A stretch of DNA of 64,000 bases from Streptomyces sp. NBC_00490. GTDB lineage: Bacteria; Actinomycetota; Actinomycetes; Streptomycetales; Streptomycetaceae. Shown here piece after piece: positions 1 to 7,758 of the stretch. The notes under the pieces were generated by a model. That model worked only from the letters and a program-made list of their open reading frames with translations, had not been told where the DNA came from and ran no database searches. Position 1 is the first letter of the stretch, and each line of letters starts with the position of its first letter. The position numbers and the translations under genes are program-made. The stretch spans positions 5,518,001 to 5,582,000 of the forward strand of contig NZ_CP107869.1 of assembly GCF_036013645.1 (NCBI RefSeq), read 5' to 3'.

Positions 1-352
1 CTGGCTGGTGGCCACGCTCGCCGCGACGCTGGGCTTCGGCTATCACTACGGCGTCGACCTCGTCGCCGGCGTGGTGTTCGTGCTCACCATCGAGGCGGCC
101 CTGCGCACCTACGACCGCGCCTGGGACCGGTCGGGCCTCCAGCTGGTCGCCTACGGCGCCACGGTCTTCGCCGGACTCCTGCTGGCGTACCGATTCCTGC
201 CGGTGCAGATGGCCGAGCAGCCATGGCTCTACGGCCCACTGCTCCTGCTGGCGATGGCCTCGGTGATCTACGGCTACGTACGGACCACCGGCCAGTGGGA
301 GAAGGCACCCGCTCCGGTGGAACAGCCGCAACGCCAGTCCGAACCCGTCTGA
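1..352 (+). CDS. C-terminal part of a PAP2-type membrane phosphatase (5' end outside window)
   Basis: The reading frame is open from the window edge, so the gene starts upstream; the first in-window GTG is probably internal. The fragment contains the segment GYHYGVDLVAGVV, which resembles the last PAP2 phosphatase motif (Gly-x-His-xxx-Asp in a loop followed by a helix), and three or four hydrophobic segments. The last 20 residues are hydrophilic. PAP2 enzymes hydrolyse lipid phosphates at the membrane. The family call rests on one motif and on topology because the rest of the protein is not visible. Confidence 0.6.
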   Translation, partial: WLVATLAATLGFGYHYGVDLVAGVVFVLTIEAALRTYDRAWDRSGLQLVAYGATVFAGLLLAYRFLPVQMAEQPWLYGPLLLLAMASVIYGYVRTTGQWEKAPAPVEQPQRQSEPV

Positions 353-613
353 CCCCCGAGCGGATGGTCGTAGGCGGACCGTCCGGCGTCCCGTCGACGT
401 ACCGGTGAAGGCCCCCGCGTCCCGGACCACCGTTCCAGGGGGAGGTCATTCCCCCAGGTCAGACGCGTTTCAGGGGTTCCGGCGTCCCGAATACCCCGGC
501 AATCGTGGCGGTCGGGACGGATCACCGCGCAGGCTGTTGTCATCGAAGCGCGCCGCTCCCGGTATCCGGTCGAGCGGCCCATGCCAACACCCGTACCGCA
601 CAGGGGGATTCAC

Positions 614-1342
614 ATGTTCACTCGCACCCACCGCACCCGAATGCTCGCCGCCGCCGCACTCGCGGCCGCCACGCTCACGCTGACGGCGTGCAACAACGGA
701 GACGGCGTCGACGAGGGTGCGTCGACGGAGTCCGCCACCACGGCGACGGCCTCCACCACGGCCTCGCCCGAGGCGAGCGGGTCTTCCAAGGGCTCCACGG
801 GCGGCTCGGCCGGTTCGAGCGGTGGGACGGGTTCCTCGGGTTCCAGCGGTTCCACCGGCTCCTCGGGTACGTCGGGTTCCTCGGGCGTCACGGGTGGCTC
901 GGCGGACTCGGCGTCGGACTCGTCGGCCACCACCGTCGCCTGCGCCAAGACCTCCACCCGGACGACCGCCAAGGAGGTCTCCCGGCCGCTGAACCATCTT
1001 CTCCTCACCGTCACCAACACCGGCTCCAAGAACTGCACCCTCATCGACTACCCGGCCGTCCGCTTCGGCGAGGCCCAGTCCGTCCCGCCGGTCTTCGAGG
1101 ACTCCAAGCCGCAGGCGGTGGTCACGCTGGCCCCCGGCGAGTCGGGTTACGCGAGCGTCCTGCTCTCGGCGGCGGACGGCAGCGGCTCCAACGGCTACAC
1201 GGCCAAGTCCCTGGAGGTCTACTTCAACGCGGCCGCGAACACCGCCGCCACCCCCTCGCTGCCCGCGAAGGGCGTGTACGTCGACGACTCGATCCGTGTC
1301 TCGTACTGGCAGTCGACGATGGCCGACGCACTCACCTGGTGA
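614..1342 (+). CDS. DUF4232-type secreted lipoprotein
   Basis: A 242-residue protein. I start it at the ATG at 614 because GGGGG lies about eight bases upstream and a signal peptide begins there; an in-frame ATG at 581 has no such signal. The N-terminus carries Arg residues, a hydrophobic stretch and a lipobox ending LTAC near residue 28, so it should be a membrane-anchored lipoprotein. Residues about 45-110 are a Ser/Thr/Gly-rich linker. The C-terminal domain has two Cys (CAKTS, KNCTLIDYPAV) and the NHLLLTVTNTGS strand typical of DUF4232 proteins, common in Streptomyces, whose function is unknown. The nearest gene downstream is another secreted protein in the same direction, about 100 bases away. 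Confidence 0.75.
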   Translation: MFTRTHRTRMLAAAALAAATLTLTACNNGDGVDEGASTESATTATASTTASPEASGSSKGSTGGSAGSSGGTGSSGSSGSTGSSGTSGSSGVTGGSADSASDSSATTVACAKTSTRTTAKEVSRPLNHLLLTVTNTGSKNCTLIDYPAVRFGEAQSVPPVFEDSKPQAVVTLAPGESGYASVLLSAADGSGSNGYTAKSLEVYFNAAANTAATPSLPAKGVYVDDSIRVSYWQSTMADALTW

Positions 1343-1446
1343 CCCGGCGGCCCCTTGTGACGAACCTGTTGAACTAACAACGTGCTGAACCCTTGGCCAT
1401 CGCCTTAGGCTCCCTCTGATCACCAAAACTTCATGGGGGGACATCC

Positions 1447-2232
1447 ATGCGCGCAACCACGCGCCTCGCCCTGATCGGCACCAGCCTCGCGCTGGTCGCC
1501 GGTGTCACCGGTGCCACCGCCGCCCAGGCGGAGGACGGCAGCGCGGGCGACATCACGCTCGACAAGGTCGTCATCAACGGCGGCAAGCCGGTCGTCGTCG
1601 GCACCACCAACGCGGTGTCCGCCAAGGTCTCCGTGACCGCGACGGACAACTCGGGGATCGCCAAGGCCACGTACATCAGCGGGTGGGGTCCGAGTCCGAA
1701 CTTCGTGGACATCTGGTTCGACGACGGCGACATCACCTGCACCGAGGTCAGCGACACCACGTCGACCTGCACGGGCACGCTGACGTTCGACCCGCAGTGG
1801 GGCAACGGTGTCGTCAACAACGCCGCGGCGGCCACCTGGGACCTCGCCGTCTCGGTCAAGGCCAACGACCTCGACTACATCCACCGGGACGCGGCCACCA
1901 CGTTCAAGGTGCAGCGCGCCTCGAAGCTGACGGTCAACGCCTCGCCGGAACCGGTGGCGAAGGGCAAGACCGTCACGGTCACCGGCAAGCTGAGCCGCGC
2001 GAACTGGGAGACCGACAAGTACGCGGGGTACGCGACCCAGCCGGTGAAGCTGCAGTTCCGCAAGAAGGGCAGCACCACCTACACCACGGTCAAGACCATC
2101 AAGACCAACTCGACGGGCAACCTGAGCACCACCGTCAAGGCCTCGGTCGACGGCTACTACCGCTACAGCTTCGCGGGCACCGCCACGACCCCGGCGGTCA
2201 GCGCGGCCGGCGACTACGTGGACGTCAAGTAG
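1447..2232 (+). CDS. Secreted protein of unknown function, probably Ig-like/beta-rich
   Basis: A 261-residue protein with a strong ribosome site (GGGGGG) six bases before the ATG. Residues 1-28 form a Sec signal peptide ending AAQA. Most of the mature protein is Thr/Val-rich and looks like two beta-sandwich domains: residues about 35-155 with two Cys around DITCTE and TSTCTG that could form a disulfide, then residues about 160-260 starting SKLTVNASPEPVAKGKTVTVTGKL, like bacterial Ig-like repeats. No catalytic motif is seen. A strong hairpin follows at 2269-2296, so it probably ends a transcription unit. Confidence 0.75.
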   Translation: MRATTRLALIGTSLALVAGVTGATAAQAEDGSAGDITLDKVVINGGKPVVVGTTNAVSAKVSVTATDNSGIAKATYISGWGPSPNFVDIWFDDGDITCTEVSDTTSTCTGTLTFDPQWGNGVVNNAAAATWDLAVSVKANDLDYIHRDAATTFKVQRASKLTVNASPEPVAKGKTVTVTGKLSRANWETDKYAGYATQPVKLQFRKKGSTTYTTVKTIKTNSTGNLSTTVKASVDGYYRYSFAGTATTPAVSAAGDYVDVK

Positions 2233-2268
2233 CCACGTAAACAAAGCGGTTCAGCAGACATCCGACAC

Positions 2269-2296
2269 GGGCGCCGTCCACACCGGGACGGCGCCC
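2269..2296. terminator. Hairpin terminator after the secreted protein gene
   Basis: An 11-base-pair perfect stem (GGGCGCCGTCC / GGACGGCGCCC) with a six-base loop, 36 bases after the stop at 2232. No T-run follows, which is usual for Streptomyces terminators. Confidence 0.65.
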
Positions 2297-2594
2297 TCGT
2301 CGTACAGGCATCGCATACGAAGCCGACGGGGGGTTCTCACCAGGGTGAACCGGACCTAGGCTGGCTGTGTTCGGTCGCCCGCGGAAATCCGCTGGAACGC
2401 ACCTGTTCGGCAGCTGTCAGCTGCCCGTGCCCCATGACCCCGGGCAATCACCGATTCTCGTCCCACCACTCCTGCCTGCCCCTCGTCGCGAGGCTTGCGC
2501 GGTGCCTCCCGCGCTCCGTCGCACGGCCCGACGCGGGGTACCCGGCTCCCGGACGCGCGCCCGACTTGGGGGAACGGCCGCGTGCGGGAGCCCC
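2297..2594. other. Non-coding stretch between convergent genes
   Basis: No convincing gene in either direction; open frames here are low-complexity shadows rich in Arg and Pro. A possible promoter-like CCTAGGCT occurs near 2355, with no gene after it on either strand that I would support. Confidence 0.4.
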
Positions 2595-2636
2595 GACGGC
2601 CGCCGCCCGGGCCCGGACGCACGGACGGCGGCCGTC
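2595..2636 (-). terminator. Hairpin overlapping the stop of the GAF-ANTAR gene
   Basis: An 11-base-pair perfect stem (GACGGCCGCCG / CGGCGGCCGTC) with a 20-base loop. Its right arm overlaps the stop codon of the minus-strand gene ending at 2635, so it would act at the end of that transcript. Confidence 0.5.
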
Positions 2637-3402
2637 AGCCGAGCTGTTCCCCGGGACGCTCCGGCACCGGGGCCGGGATGGACGCGGTGTTGAAGCCGCC
2701 CGAGATGATCTGGGTGGCGAGGTCCGAAAGACGCAGGTGGTGGGCGCGGGCGTACGACCGGAAGGTGGCGAAGGCGTCGTCGACGGAGGTCTCCCAGCGT
2801 TCCGCCAGCACGCCCTTGACCTGCTCGATCAGGATGCGGCTGGTGAGCGCGTTCTGGAGCTGGCTGTTCTCGACGTGCGACCGCTCCAGGGTGCGCTGCT
2901 GCAGGATCGCGATGGTGGCCACGTCGGCGAGTGCCTGGGCGAGGGCGATGTCGTCGTCGCCCAGGTGGTGCGGGGTGGTCTGGAAGAGGTTCAGGGCGCC
3001 GACGACCCGGTGGCGCAGGCGCAGCGGGATGGCGTGGGTGGCCACGTACCCGGTCTCGCGGGCCCGTGCGGTGAAGCTCGGCCAGCCTGTGGTGTTCTCC
3101 GGCCGGGTCAGGTCGATGTTGGTGCGGGAGGTGCCGGTGCGGTAGCACTCGATGCAGGGGCCTTGGTCGTGCTGGAGCGCGAAGAGTTCCAGCAGGCGGG
3201 TGTGTTCGTCGGAGGCGGCGATGATCTGCAGTTCACCGTGCGCGTCCGCGAGCAGGATCCCGGCGGCCGAAACGTCGAGGAGCTCGACGCAGCGGGTGGA
3301 CAGTCGCTGCAGCAGGTCGATGACATCGAAATCCTCGACGAGGGAGTCAGCGACTTCCACGAAGATCTCGGCCAGACGTCGTTCGCGGGCCATGCCGATC
3401 AT
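2635..3402 (-). CDS. GAF-ANTAR RNA-binding antitermination regulator (second of pair)
   Basis: A protein of about 255 residues. The GAF domain occupies residues about 15-170 (DFDVIDLLQRLSTRCVELLDVSAAGILL to the VVGALNLF strand), and the ANTAR domain about 180-240 (LTSRILIEQVKGVLAERWETSVDDAF). ANTAR domains bind paired RNA hairpins and prevent termination; GAF binds a small ligand or forms dimers. I choose the ATG at 3402 because it overlaps the stop of the upstream gene as ATGA, which implies coupled translation; a second ATG at 3393 with AAGGG nine bases upstream is equally possible. It forms an operon with another GAF-ANTAR gene and probably the STAS gene. The ligand is unknown. Confidence 0.85.
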   Translation of the reverse strand: MIGMARERRLAEIFVEVADSLVEDFDVIDLLQRLSTRCVELLDVSAAGILLADAHGELQIIAASDEHTRLLELFALQHDQGPCIECYRTGTSRTNIDLTRPENTTGWPSFTARARETGYVATHAIPLRLRHRVVGALNLFQTTPHHLGDDDIALAQALADVATIAILQQRTLERSHVENSQLQNALTSRILIEQVKGVLAERWETSVDDAFATFRSYARAHHLRLSDLATQIISGGFNTASIPAPVPERPGEQLG

Positions 3403-4133
3403 CCCTTTCCACCGTCGGGCGAATGCGGCCCGCTCTTGTCGTCGTTGAATCGGAGCCGCCGGGCCACCACGTCCTGCGCCACTTCGCCGAGGGGGCGGTC
3501 GCCGGCGTAGGCGTGGGCCCGCAGCCGCAGGAGGGCGATCTCCATGGACACGCCCAGCTGGACGCTGATCATGCCGGTGGCCTGGTGTACGGCCGCGCGG
3601 TGCAGGAAGGACGTCTGCAGCTCGTTGAGGCCAGAGGTCCTGTGGTTCCGCCGGTCCGGGTGTTCCCCGTCCAGACAGGCCATGGTGAGTGCGGCGGCCA
3701 GGGCGGTCGCGTCGGCGTACTGCTGATCGTCCGGCGGCCGGGCCGGGTCGCACAGCATGGTCAGGACGCCGACGCGGATGGCCCCGATGCCCAGCGGGAA
3801 GCAGCACACCCCGTGCACGCCCATCTTCCGCGCGGCCGGCAGCAGCGCGGGCCACCGCTCGGGGCGGACCCGGGCCAGGTCCGGTTCCAGCACGGGTGCG
3901 CCGATGCGCATCGCGTCGGGTGCCGGGCCCTCGCCCAGCGTGAACTGCAGCTCCTCGAACCGCGCGCTCAGCTCCGGGTGGCACCACAGCGGTTCCGCCT
4001 GCCGGTCCGGTCCCACCAGCACCGACAGCGCGACGCCCTCGGCGCCCAGGGCCCGCGCGGACGCCTGGGCGGCACCATTCACCCCGCTCAGTCGTAGTGA
4101 GCGCAGGACCTCGGCCATGCCCTCGCTGATCAC
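3399..4133 (-). CDS. GAF-ANTAR regulator (first of pair)
   Basis: About 244 residues with a GTG start at 4133, picked because GGAG precedes it by four bases; an ATG at 4118 and a longer frame to 4250 also exist. The N-terminal GAF-like domain (residues about 20-150, including VALSVLVGPDRQ and CCFPLGIGAIRVGVLTML) is followed by an ANTAR domain with the diagnostic AVHQATGMISVQLGVSMEIALLRL. The stop overlaps the start of the downstream GAF-ANTAR gene. The two proteins are divergent in sequence, so this is an old pair rather than a recent duplication. A STAS-domain gene lies 64 bases upstream in the same direction. The pair may form a heteromeric RNA-binding regulator; this is inference. Confidence 0.82.
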   Translation of the reverse strand: MISEGMAEVLRSLRLSGVNGAAQASARALGAEGVALSVLVGPDRQAEPLWCHPELSARFEELQFTLGEGPAPDAMRIGAPVLEPDLARVRPERWPALLPAARKMGVHGVCCFPLGIGAIRVGVLTMLCDPARPPDDQQYADATALAAALTMACLDGEHPDRRNHRTSGLNELQTSFLHRAAVHQATGMISVQLGVSMEIALLRLRAHAYAGDRPLGEVAQDVVARRLRFNDDKSGPHSPDGGKG

Positions 4134-4197
4134 CGTGCTCCGTTCCGCAGCGGGCGGGGCTCCCAGGGGCGGGGCGCCGCCCGGCCAGCGCAGTACA

Positions 4198-4566
4198 TCA
4201 CGTATCCCGGGCCATCGCCGTACAGTCGGCGGGTACATCCAGCCAGGCATCGCCGACGTCGGCGTACCGGGGAAAACGGGCCAGCAGACCGACGGCGCGG
4301 AACACGAGTCCAGGCCCTCGGCCGGTGTGGACGACCCGTATCCAGCCGTCCCGTCCGCGGCAGTCGTGCCACGCCGCGCACAGCGGGTCCAGGACGCTTC
4401 CGTCCATGAAGGTCACGCCGCGCAGATCGACTATCAGGAACAGCCGGTCGTCGCCGCGGCGGGCTTTCTCCAGGTCGTGCGCGAAGGCCGGCGTGGTCGT
4501 CAGGTCCAGCTCACCGCTGGGCCGGACCAGTCGGCAGTCGTCGAACAGTTCCGGATGCGGGCTCAT
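4198..4566 (-). CDS. STAS-domain protein, anti-sigma-antagonist type, altered phosphosite
   Basis: A 122-residue single STAS domain: GELDLTTTPAFAHDLEKA, then FLIVDLRGVTFMDGSVLDPL. In SpoIIAA and relatives the motif is DSSG and the first Ser is phosphorylated by the anti-sigma kinase. Here that position is Gly56 (Asp55-Gly56-Ser57), so the classical switch is missing or displaced to Ser57. The RNA start has GGAAGAG about ten bases upstream of the ATG. It heads the same-strand group with the two GAF-ANTAR genes. No anti-sigma factor or sigma gene is adjacent, so its partner cannot be read from context. Confidence 0.8.
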   Translation of the reverse strand: MSPHPELFDDCRLVRPSGELDLTTTPAFAHDLEKARRGDDRLFLIVDLRGVTFMDGSVLDPLCAAWHDCRGRDGWIRVVHTGRGPGLVFRAVGLLARFPRYADVGDAWLDVPADCTAMARDT

Positions 4567-4774
4567 AGGGCCCCATCTCTTCCGTCATGGAATGGCTTGC
4601 GCCTGCGCAGGGCCTCTGTTGCGCGGGACGGACCTTCACGGAGAGGGCCGGGGTCACGGGCTGCCGTACGGCCAGCCTACTGCCGTACGGCATATCGACG
4701 GGGCACAGTTGCCAATTCGGCTCCCGGCCTATACAAGAGCCAGGCCCGGGCCTACGACCTGGGCCTTTGCTCCG

Positions 4775-6283
4775 TCAGCGGCCGGTTCCCCTGGTGGGAG
4801 TGGAACGGCGGCGGGCCTGGCCCGGACGGCCTCCGCGGCGGCTGCGCCGGGCGGCCGCCGACGGCTCGGGGCGCGTCTCGGTGACCGGCGGGGCGATGAC
4901 GACGGGTACGCCCGAAGGGGCCTGGGCGCCGGTGATGCGGCTGAGCTCGTCGCCGCCCGAGCGGACCCGGGTGGTCGTCGGGGTGATGCCGGCGTCGGTC
5001 ATCAGACGGGTCATGTCGCGGCGCTGGTGCGGCAGGACCAGGGTGACGACGGTGCCGGACTCGCCGGCGCGGGCGGTACGGCCGCCGCGGTGCAGGTAGT
5101 CCTTGTGGTCGACGGGCGGGTCGACGTTGACGACGAGGTCGAGGTCGTCGACGTGGATGCCGCGGGCGGCGACGTTGGTGGCGACCAGGGCGGTGATGTG
5201 ACCGTCCTTGAACTGGGCCAGGGCCCGGTTGCGCTGGGACTGCGACTTGCCGCCGTGCAGGGCGGCGGCGCGCACGCCGACGGCCAGGAGCTTCTTGGCC
5301 AGTCGGTCGGCGCCGTGCTTGCTGTCGATGAACATGATCACCCGTCCGTCACGGGCGGCGATCTCGGTCGTGGTGGCGTGCTTGTCGTCGTCCTCCACGT
5401 GCAGCACGTGGTGGTCCATCGTCACCACGGCACCCGCGGACGGGTCGACCGAGTGGACGACCGGGTCGTTCAGGTAGTTGCGCACCAGCTTGTCGATGTT
5501 GCGGTCCAGGGTCGCCGAGAACAGCAGCCGCTGGCCGCCGGGACGCACCTGGTCGAGCAGCGCGGTCACCTGCGGCATGAAGCCCATGTCGGCCATCTGG
5601 TCGGCCTCGTCCAGGACGGTGATCTCGACCCGGTCCAGGCGGCAGTCGTCCCGCTCGATGAGGTCCTTGAGGCGGCCGGGCGTCGCCACGACGACCTCGG
5701 CCCCGCCGCGCAGCGCACTCGCCTGCTTGCCGATCGACAGCCCGCCGACCACGGTGGCGAGCCGCAGCCGCAGCGCGCGGGCGTAGGGGGTGAGGGCGTC
5801 GGTGACCTGCTGGGCGAGTTCCCGGGTGGGGACGAGGACGAGGGCCAGCGGCTGCCGGGGCTCGGCGCGCTGTCCCGCCGTACGGGCCAGCAGGGCGAGA
5901 CCGAAGGCGAGCGTCTTGCCCGATCCGGTGCGGCCACGGCCCAGGACGTCACGGCCGGCCAGCGAGTTGGGGAGCGTCGCGCCCTGGATGGGGAACGGGG
6001 TGGTCACCCCTTCCGCGGCGAGGGTGGCCAGCATCTGCTTCGGCAGGTCGAGGTCGGTGAACGCCTCGACCGCCGGCAGCGCGGGGGTGACGGTGACCGG
6101 CAGTGCGAACTCCCCGCCGGGTGCCGGGGCACGGCCTCCGCGTCCGCCGCGGCCGGCCTTGGACGTGCCGTTCTTGGCCGCCGTGTTCTTGGCGGTGCGG
6201 GAGGGGGCGGCGCTCTGGCGGCCCGTCCCCTGCGCGCGGGTGCGGGAGGAGGAGCTGGGGTTCCTACGGGCGGGGCGGTTCAA
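4775..6283 (-). CDS. DEAD-box ATP-dependent RNA helicase (copy 1)
   Basis: A 502-residue superfamily 2 RNA helicase. I use the TTG at 6283 because GAGGAAGG sits seven bases before it, and because the second helicase in this window starts the same way (TTG-AAC, residues L/M-N-R). Motifs in order: the Q-motif region FPIQGATLPNSLAGRDVLGRGRTGSGKT (Walker A), PTRELAQQ, the DEAD box in VLDEADQMADMGF, SAT in LLFSATLD, and HRGGRTARAG. The N-terminal 70 residues are basic and disordered, as is the Arg-rich tail; both could bind RNA. Helicases of this group unwind structured mRNA in the cold. Its 5' leader contains a cold-shock-gene relic. Confidence 0.9.
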   Translation of the reverse strand: MNRPARRNPSSSSRTRAQGTGRQSAAPSRTAKNTAAKNGTSKAGRGGRGGRAPAPGGEFALPVTVTPALPAVEAFTDLDLPKQMLATLAAEGVTTPFPIQGATLPNSLAGRDVLGRGRTGSGKTLAFGLALLARTAGQRAEPRQPLALVLVPTRELAQQVTDALTPYARALRLRLATVVGGLSIGKQASALRGGAEVVVATPGRLKDLIERDDCRLDRVEITVLDEADQMADMGFMPQVTALLDQVRPGGQRLLFSATLDRNIDKLVRNYLNDPVVHSVDPSAGAVVTMDHHVLHVEDDDKHATTTEIAARDGRVIMFIDSKHGADRLAKKLLAVGVRAAALHGGKSQSQRNRALAQFKDGHITALVATNVAARGIHVDDLDLVVNVDPPVDHKDYLHRGGRTARAGESGTVVTLVLPHQRRDMTRLMTDAGITPTTTRVRSGGDELSRITGAQAPSGVPVVIAPPVTETRPEPSAAARRSRRGGRPGQARRRSTPTRGTGR

Positions 6284-6490
6284 TGGGGGACCTTCCTCTA
6301 TACGGCGGTGCACGCGTACGCGACCAGCGTCAGGCGGGGGCGATGTTCTCGGCCTGCGGCCCTTCTGGCCCGGCGTGACCCCCACGGGAAGATCTGAAAA
6401 GCCCCGGAAGGTCTTGAAACGAAAAGAGTGCCCGTCGACGAAGGTCGAAGAGCACTCAAAGCCTCTGATAACCAAAACTGCCACTTTACA
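6284..6490 (-). promoter_or_regulatory. AT-richer helicase leader with hairpin and a relic of a csp 3' end
   Basis: This stretch upstream of the helicase is clearly lower in GC than its surroundings. Read on the minus strand, 6332-6376 encodes GQKG then, after a one-base frameshift, AENIAPA and a stop, matching the C-terminus of the CspA protein at 18004 ([13 protein letters not shown]). Nothing convincing of the N-terminal half of a csp is visible. An imperfect hairpin with arms GAGTGC (6426-6431) and GCACTC (6452-6457) lies further upstream. Cold-shock mRNAs often have structured leaders, so a thermosensing role is possible but inferred. Confidence 0.5.
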
Positions 6491-6667
6491 TCAAGGTAGC
6501 ACAGGTCCACGTTCCTCGGCGCGGCCCGCCCGGACGCCCCGGGACGGGCGGTCCCCCGTGGAGGTGCCGCCGCCGCTTCTCGCCTCGAACCGGTGGAAGA
6601 GGCGGGTCGCGGCGACGATCAGGATCAGCAGGGCACTGACGGTCAGGGCGGTGACCACGGCGGTCAC
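6491..6667 (-). CDS. Small single-span membrane protein, coupled to the DUF5994 gene
   Basis: A 58-residue ORF whose GTG start overlaps the stop of the upstream gene as GTGA, a strong sign of coupled translation. Residues 3-22 (AVVTALTVSALLILIVAATR) form one transmembrane helix, followed by a basic, polar tail of about 35 residues that should face the cytoplasm or cell exterior depending on orientation. No family is recognised. Short genes like this are easy to miss; the overlap and the clean helix are the only support. Confidence 0.5.
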   Translation of the reverse strand: MTAVVTALTVSALLILIVAATRLFHRFEARSGGGTSTGDRPSRGVRAGRAEERGPVLP

Positions 6668-7218
6668 ATCCCCACGGCGTTGTGGTGGCTCAGGACGTGG
6701 GGCGGGAGGACGCCGTCGCCGAGGTCCGTGTCCGTGTCGGCCTGCGGGTGTTCCTGGCGGGCCCGTTCCGCCGTCATGAGCGCCGTCGCGGTGACCCGCG
6801 GGCCGGTGTCCGCGCTCGCGGCGGCCATCAGGCGGGCGGCCGAGGGGGCGCCGGTCTCCGGGGGCACGACCAGGAGGTTCCAGCGGCCCGCGGTGAAGGA
6901 CAGCAGCACGATCGCGTGCGGATCCAGCTCCGAGGTGAACCAACCGACCTTCACCACATGGCCGTTGACGTAGATCCTGGGCGGGAGGATCGGCCAGTTG
7001 CGGGGGTTGACCGCGATACGGGTGATCCGGCCCCACAGCGGATCCAGCATGTCCGCCAGGTCGGGGAGTTCGCTCGTCAGGTCACGGGAGCGAGGCCACC
7101 AGGCGCCGTCCAACTCGGTGGGCCCGCCGGAGCGGCTCGCGGACTTCAGCGCGAGGCGCGCGGTCGGGGGCCTGAAGGGAACGGCTCGGAGCGGGGTGGG
7201 CGAGCTGGTCGCGGACAT
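6664..7218 (-). CDS. DUF5994 family protein
   Basis: A 184-residue cytosolic protein. The region LDGAWWPRSRDLTSELPDLADMLDPLWGRITRIAVNPRNWP followed by a VKVGWFTSELDPHAIVLLS strand and RWNLLVVPP is the characteristic DUF5994 pattern found widely in Streptomyces; the function is not known to me. The C-terminal 50 residues are polar and probably flexible. It overlaps a 58-residue membrane ORF downstream by four bases, so the two are likely made together. Confidence 0.8.
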   Translation of the reverse strand: MSATSSPTPLRAVPFRPPTARLALKSASRSGGPTELDGAWWPRSRDLTSELPDLADMLDPLWGRITRIAVNPRNWPILPPRIYVNGHVVKVGWFTSELDPHAIVLLSFTAGRWNLLVVPPETGAPSAARLMAAASADTGPRVTATALMTAERARQEHPQADTDTDLGDGVLPPHVLSHHNAVGM

Positions 7219-7373
7219 CGCGCAAACCTGTCTCCGGACCCCTGCGGGAGGGCAGCCGCCCGGTGTTGTCGCTCACCGGGAACGACACCGGCGCCGGGGC
7301 CGGTGCGCGAAGTGCTCCCGATACGTTCACGCTACTCCCCGAAGGGGCCGGGCGGGGCGTTCCGGCTGCCGCT

Positions 7374-7625
7374 TCAGGTCCGCCGACCGGCTTCCTCAGG
7401 GGGTCCGCTGGTCTCCAGCCACGACCGTGCGGGTTCGGCGGCACGGGTGGTGTCCACGGTGAGCTGGAGACGGGTGCCGCCGTCGGCGGAGGCGGGGTAG
7501 CTGCGCTGCTCGCTGGCGGCGAAGCAGTGGCGGAGAACCTCCGCGACCCGGCGGGCGACCTCGGGCGAGGCGGCGACGATGCGGACTTCGGCATGCCCGT
7601 CCGAGGGCGTTGTCGTGGGCTGCAT
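7374..7625 (-). CDS. Small conserved-type cytosolic protein, function unknown
   Basis: An 83-residue acidic protein with the pattern AEVRIVAASPEVARRVAEVLRHCFAASEQ then TRLQLTVDT, a beta-alpha-beta arrangement ending in a Pro/Arg tail. I know similar small actinobacterial proteins but no function. It lies between the L,D-transpeptidase and DUF5994 genes on the same strand, with gaps over 100 bases on both sides, so it is probably transcribed alone. Confidence 0.6.
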   Translation of the reverse strand: MQPTTTPSDGHAEVRIVAASPEVARRVAEVLRHCFAASEQRSYPASADGGTRLQLTVDTTRAAEPARSWLETSGPPEEAGRRT

Positions 7626-7758
7626 GGCGACCTCGGAGTTCGATGTCCCGGTGTGACACGGGCCGGACCCCTCACTCTACTCCGGCGGGTCCCACGCCCC
7701 CCGCGAGCGACCGGCCGCCCGCCGAGCACCACGACCGTCCAGAAGTGCCGCACACATC

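Noticed and set aside
4325..6397. Long plus-strand frame over the first helicase
   Set aside because: Antisense shadow of a gene with all DEAD-box motifs.
6298..6510. A full cold-shock gene before helicase 1
   Set aside because: Only the last dozen residues match and they are frameshifted; the RNP motifs are missing.
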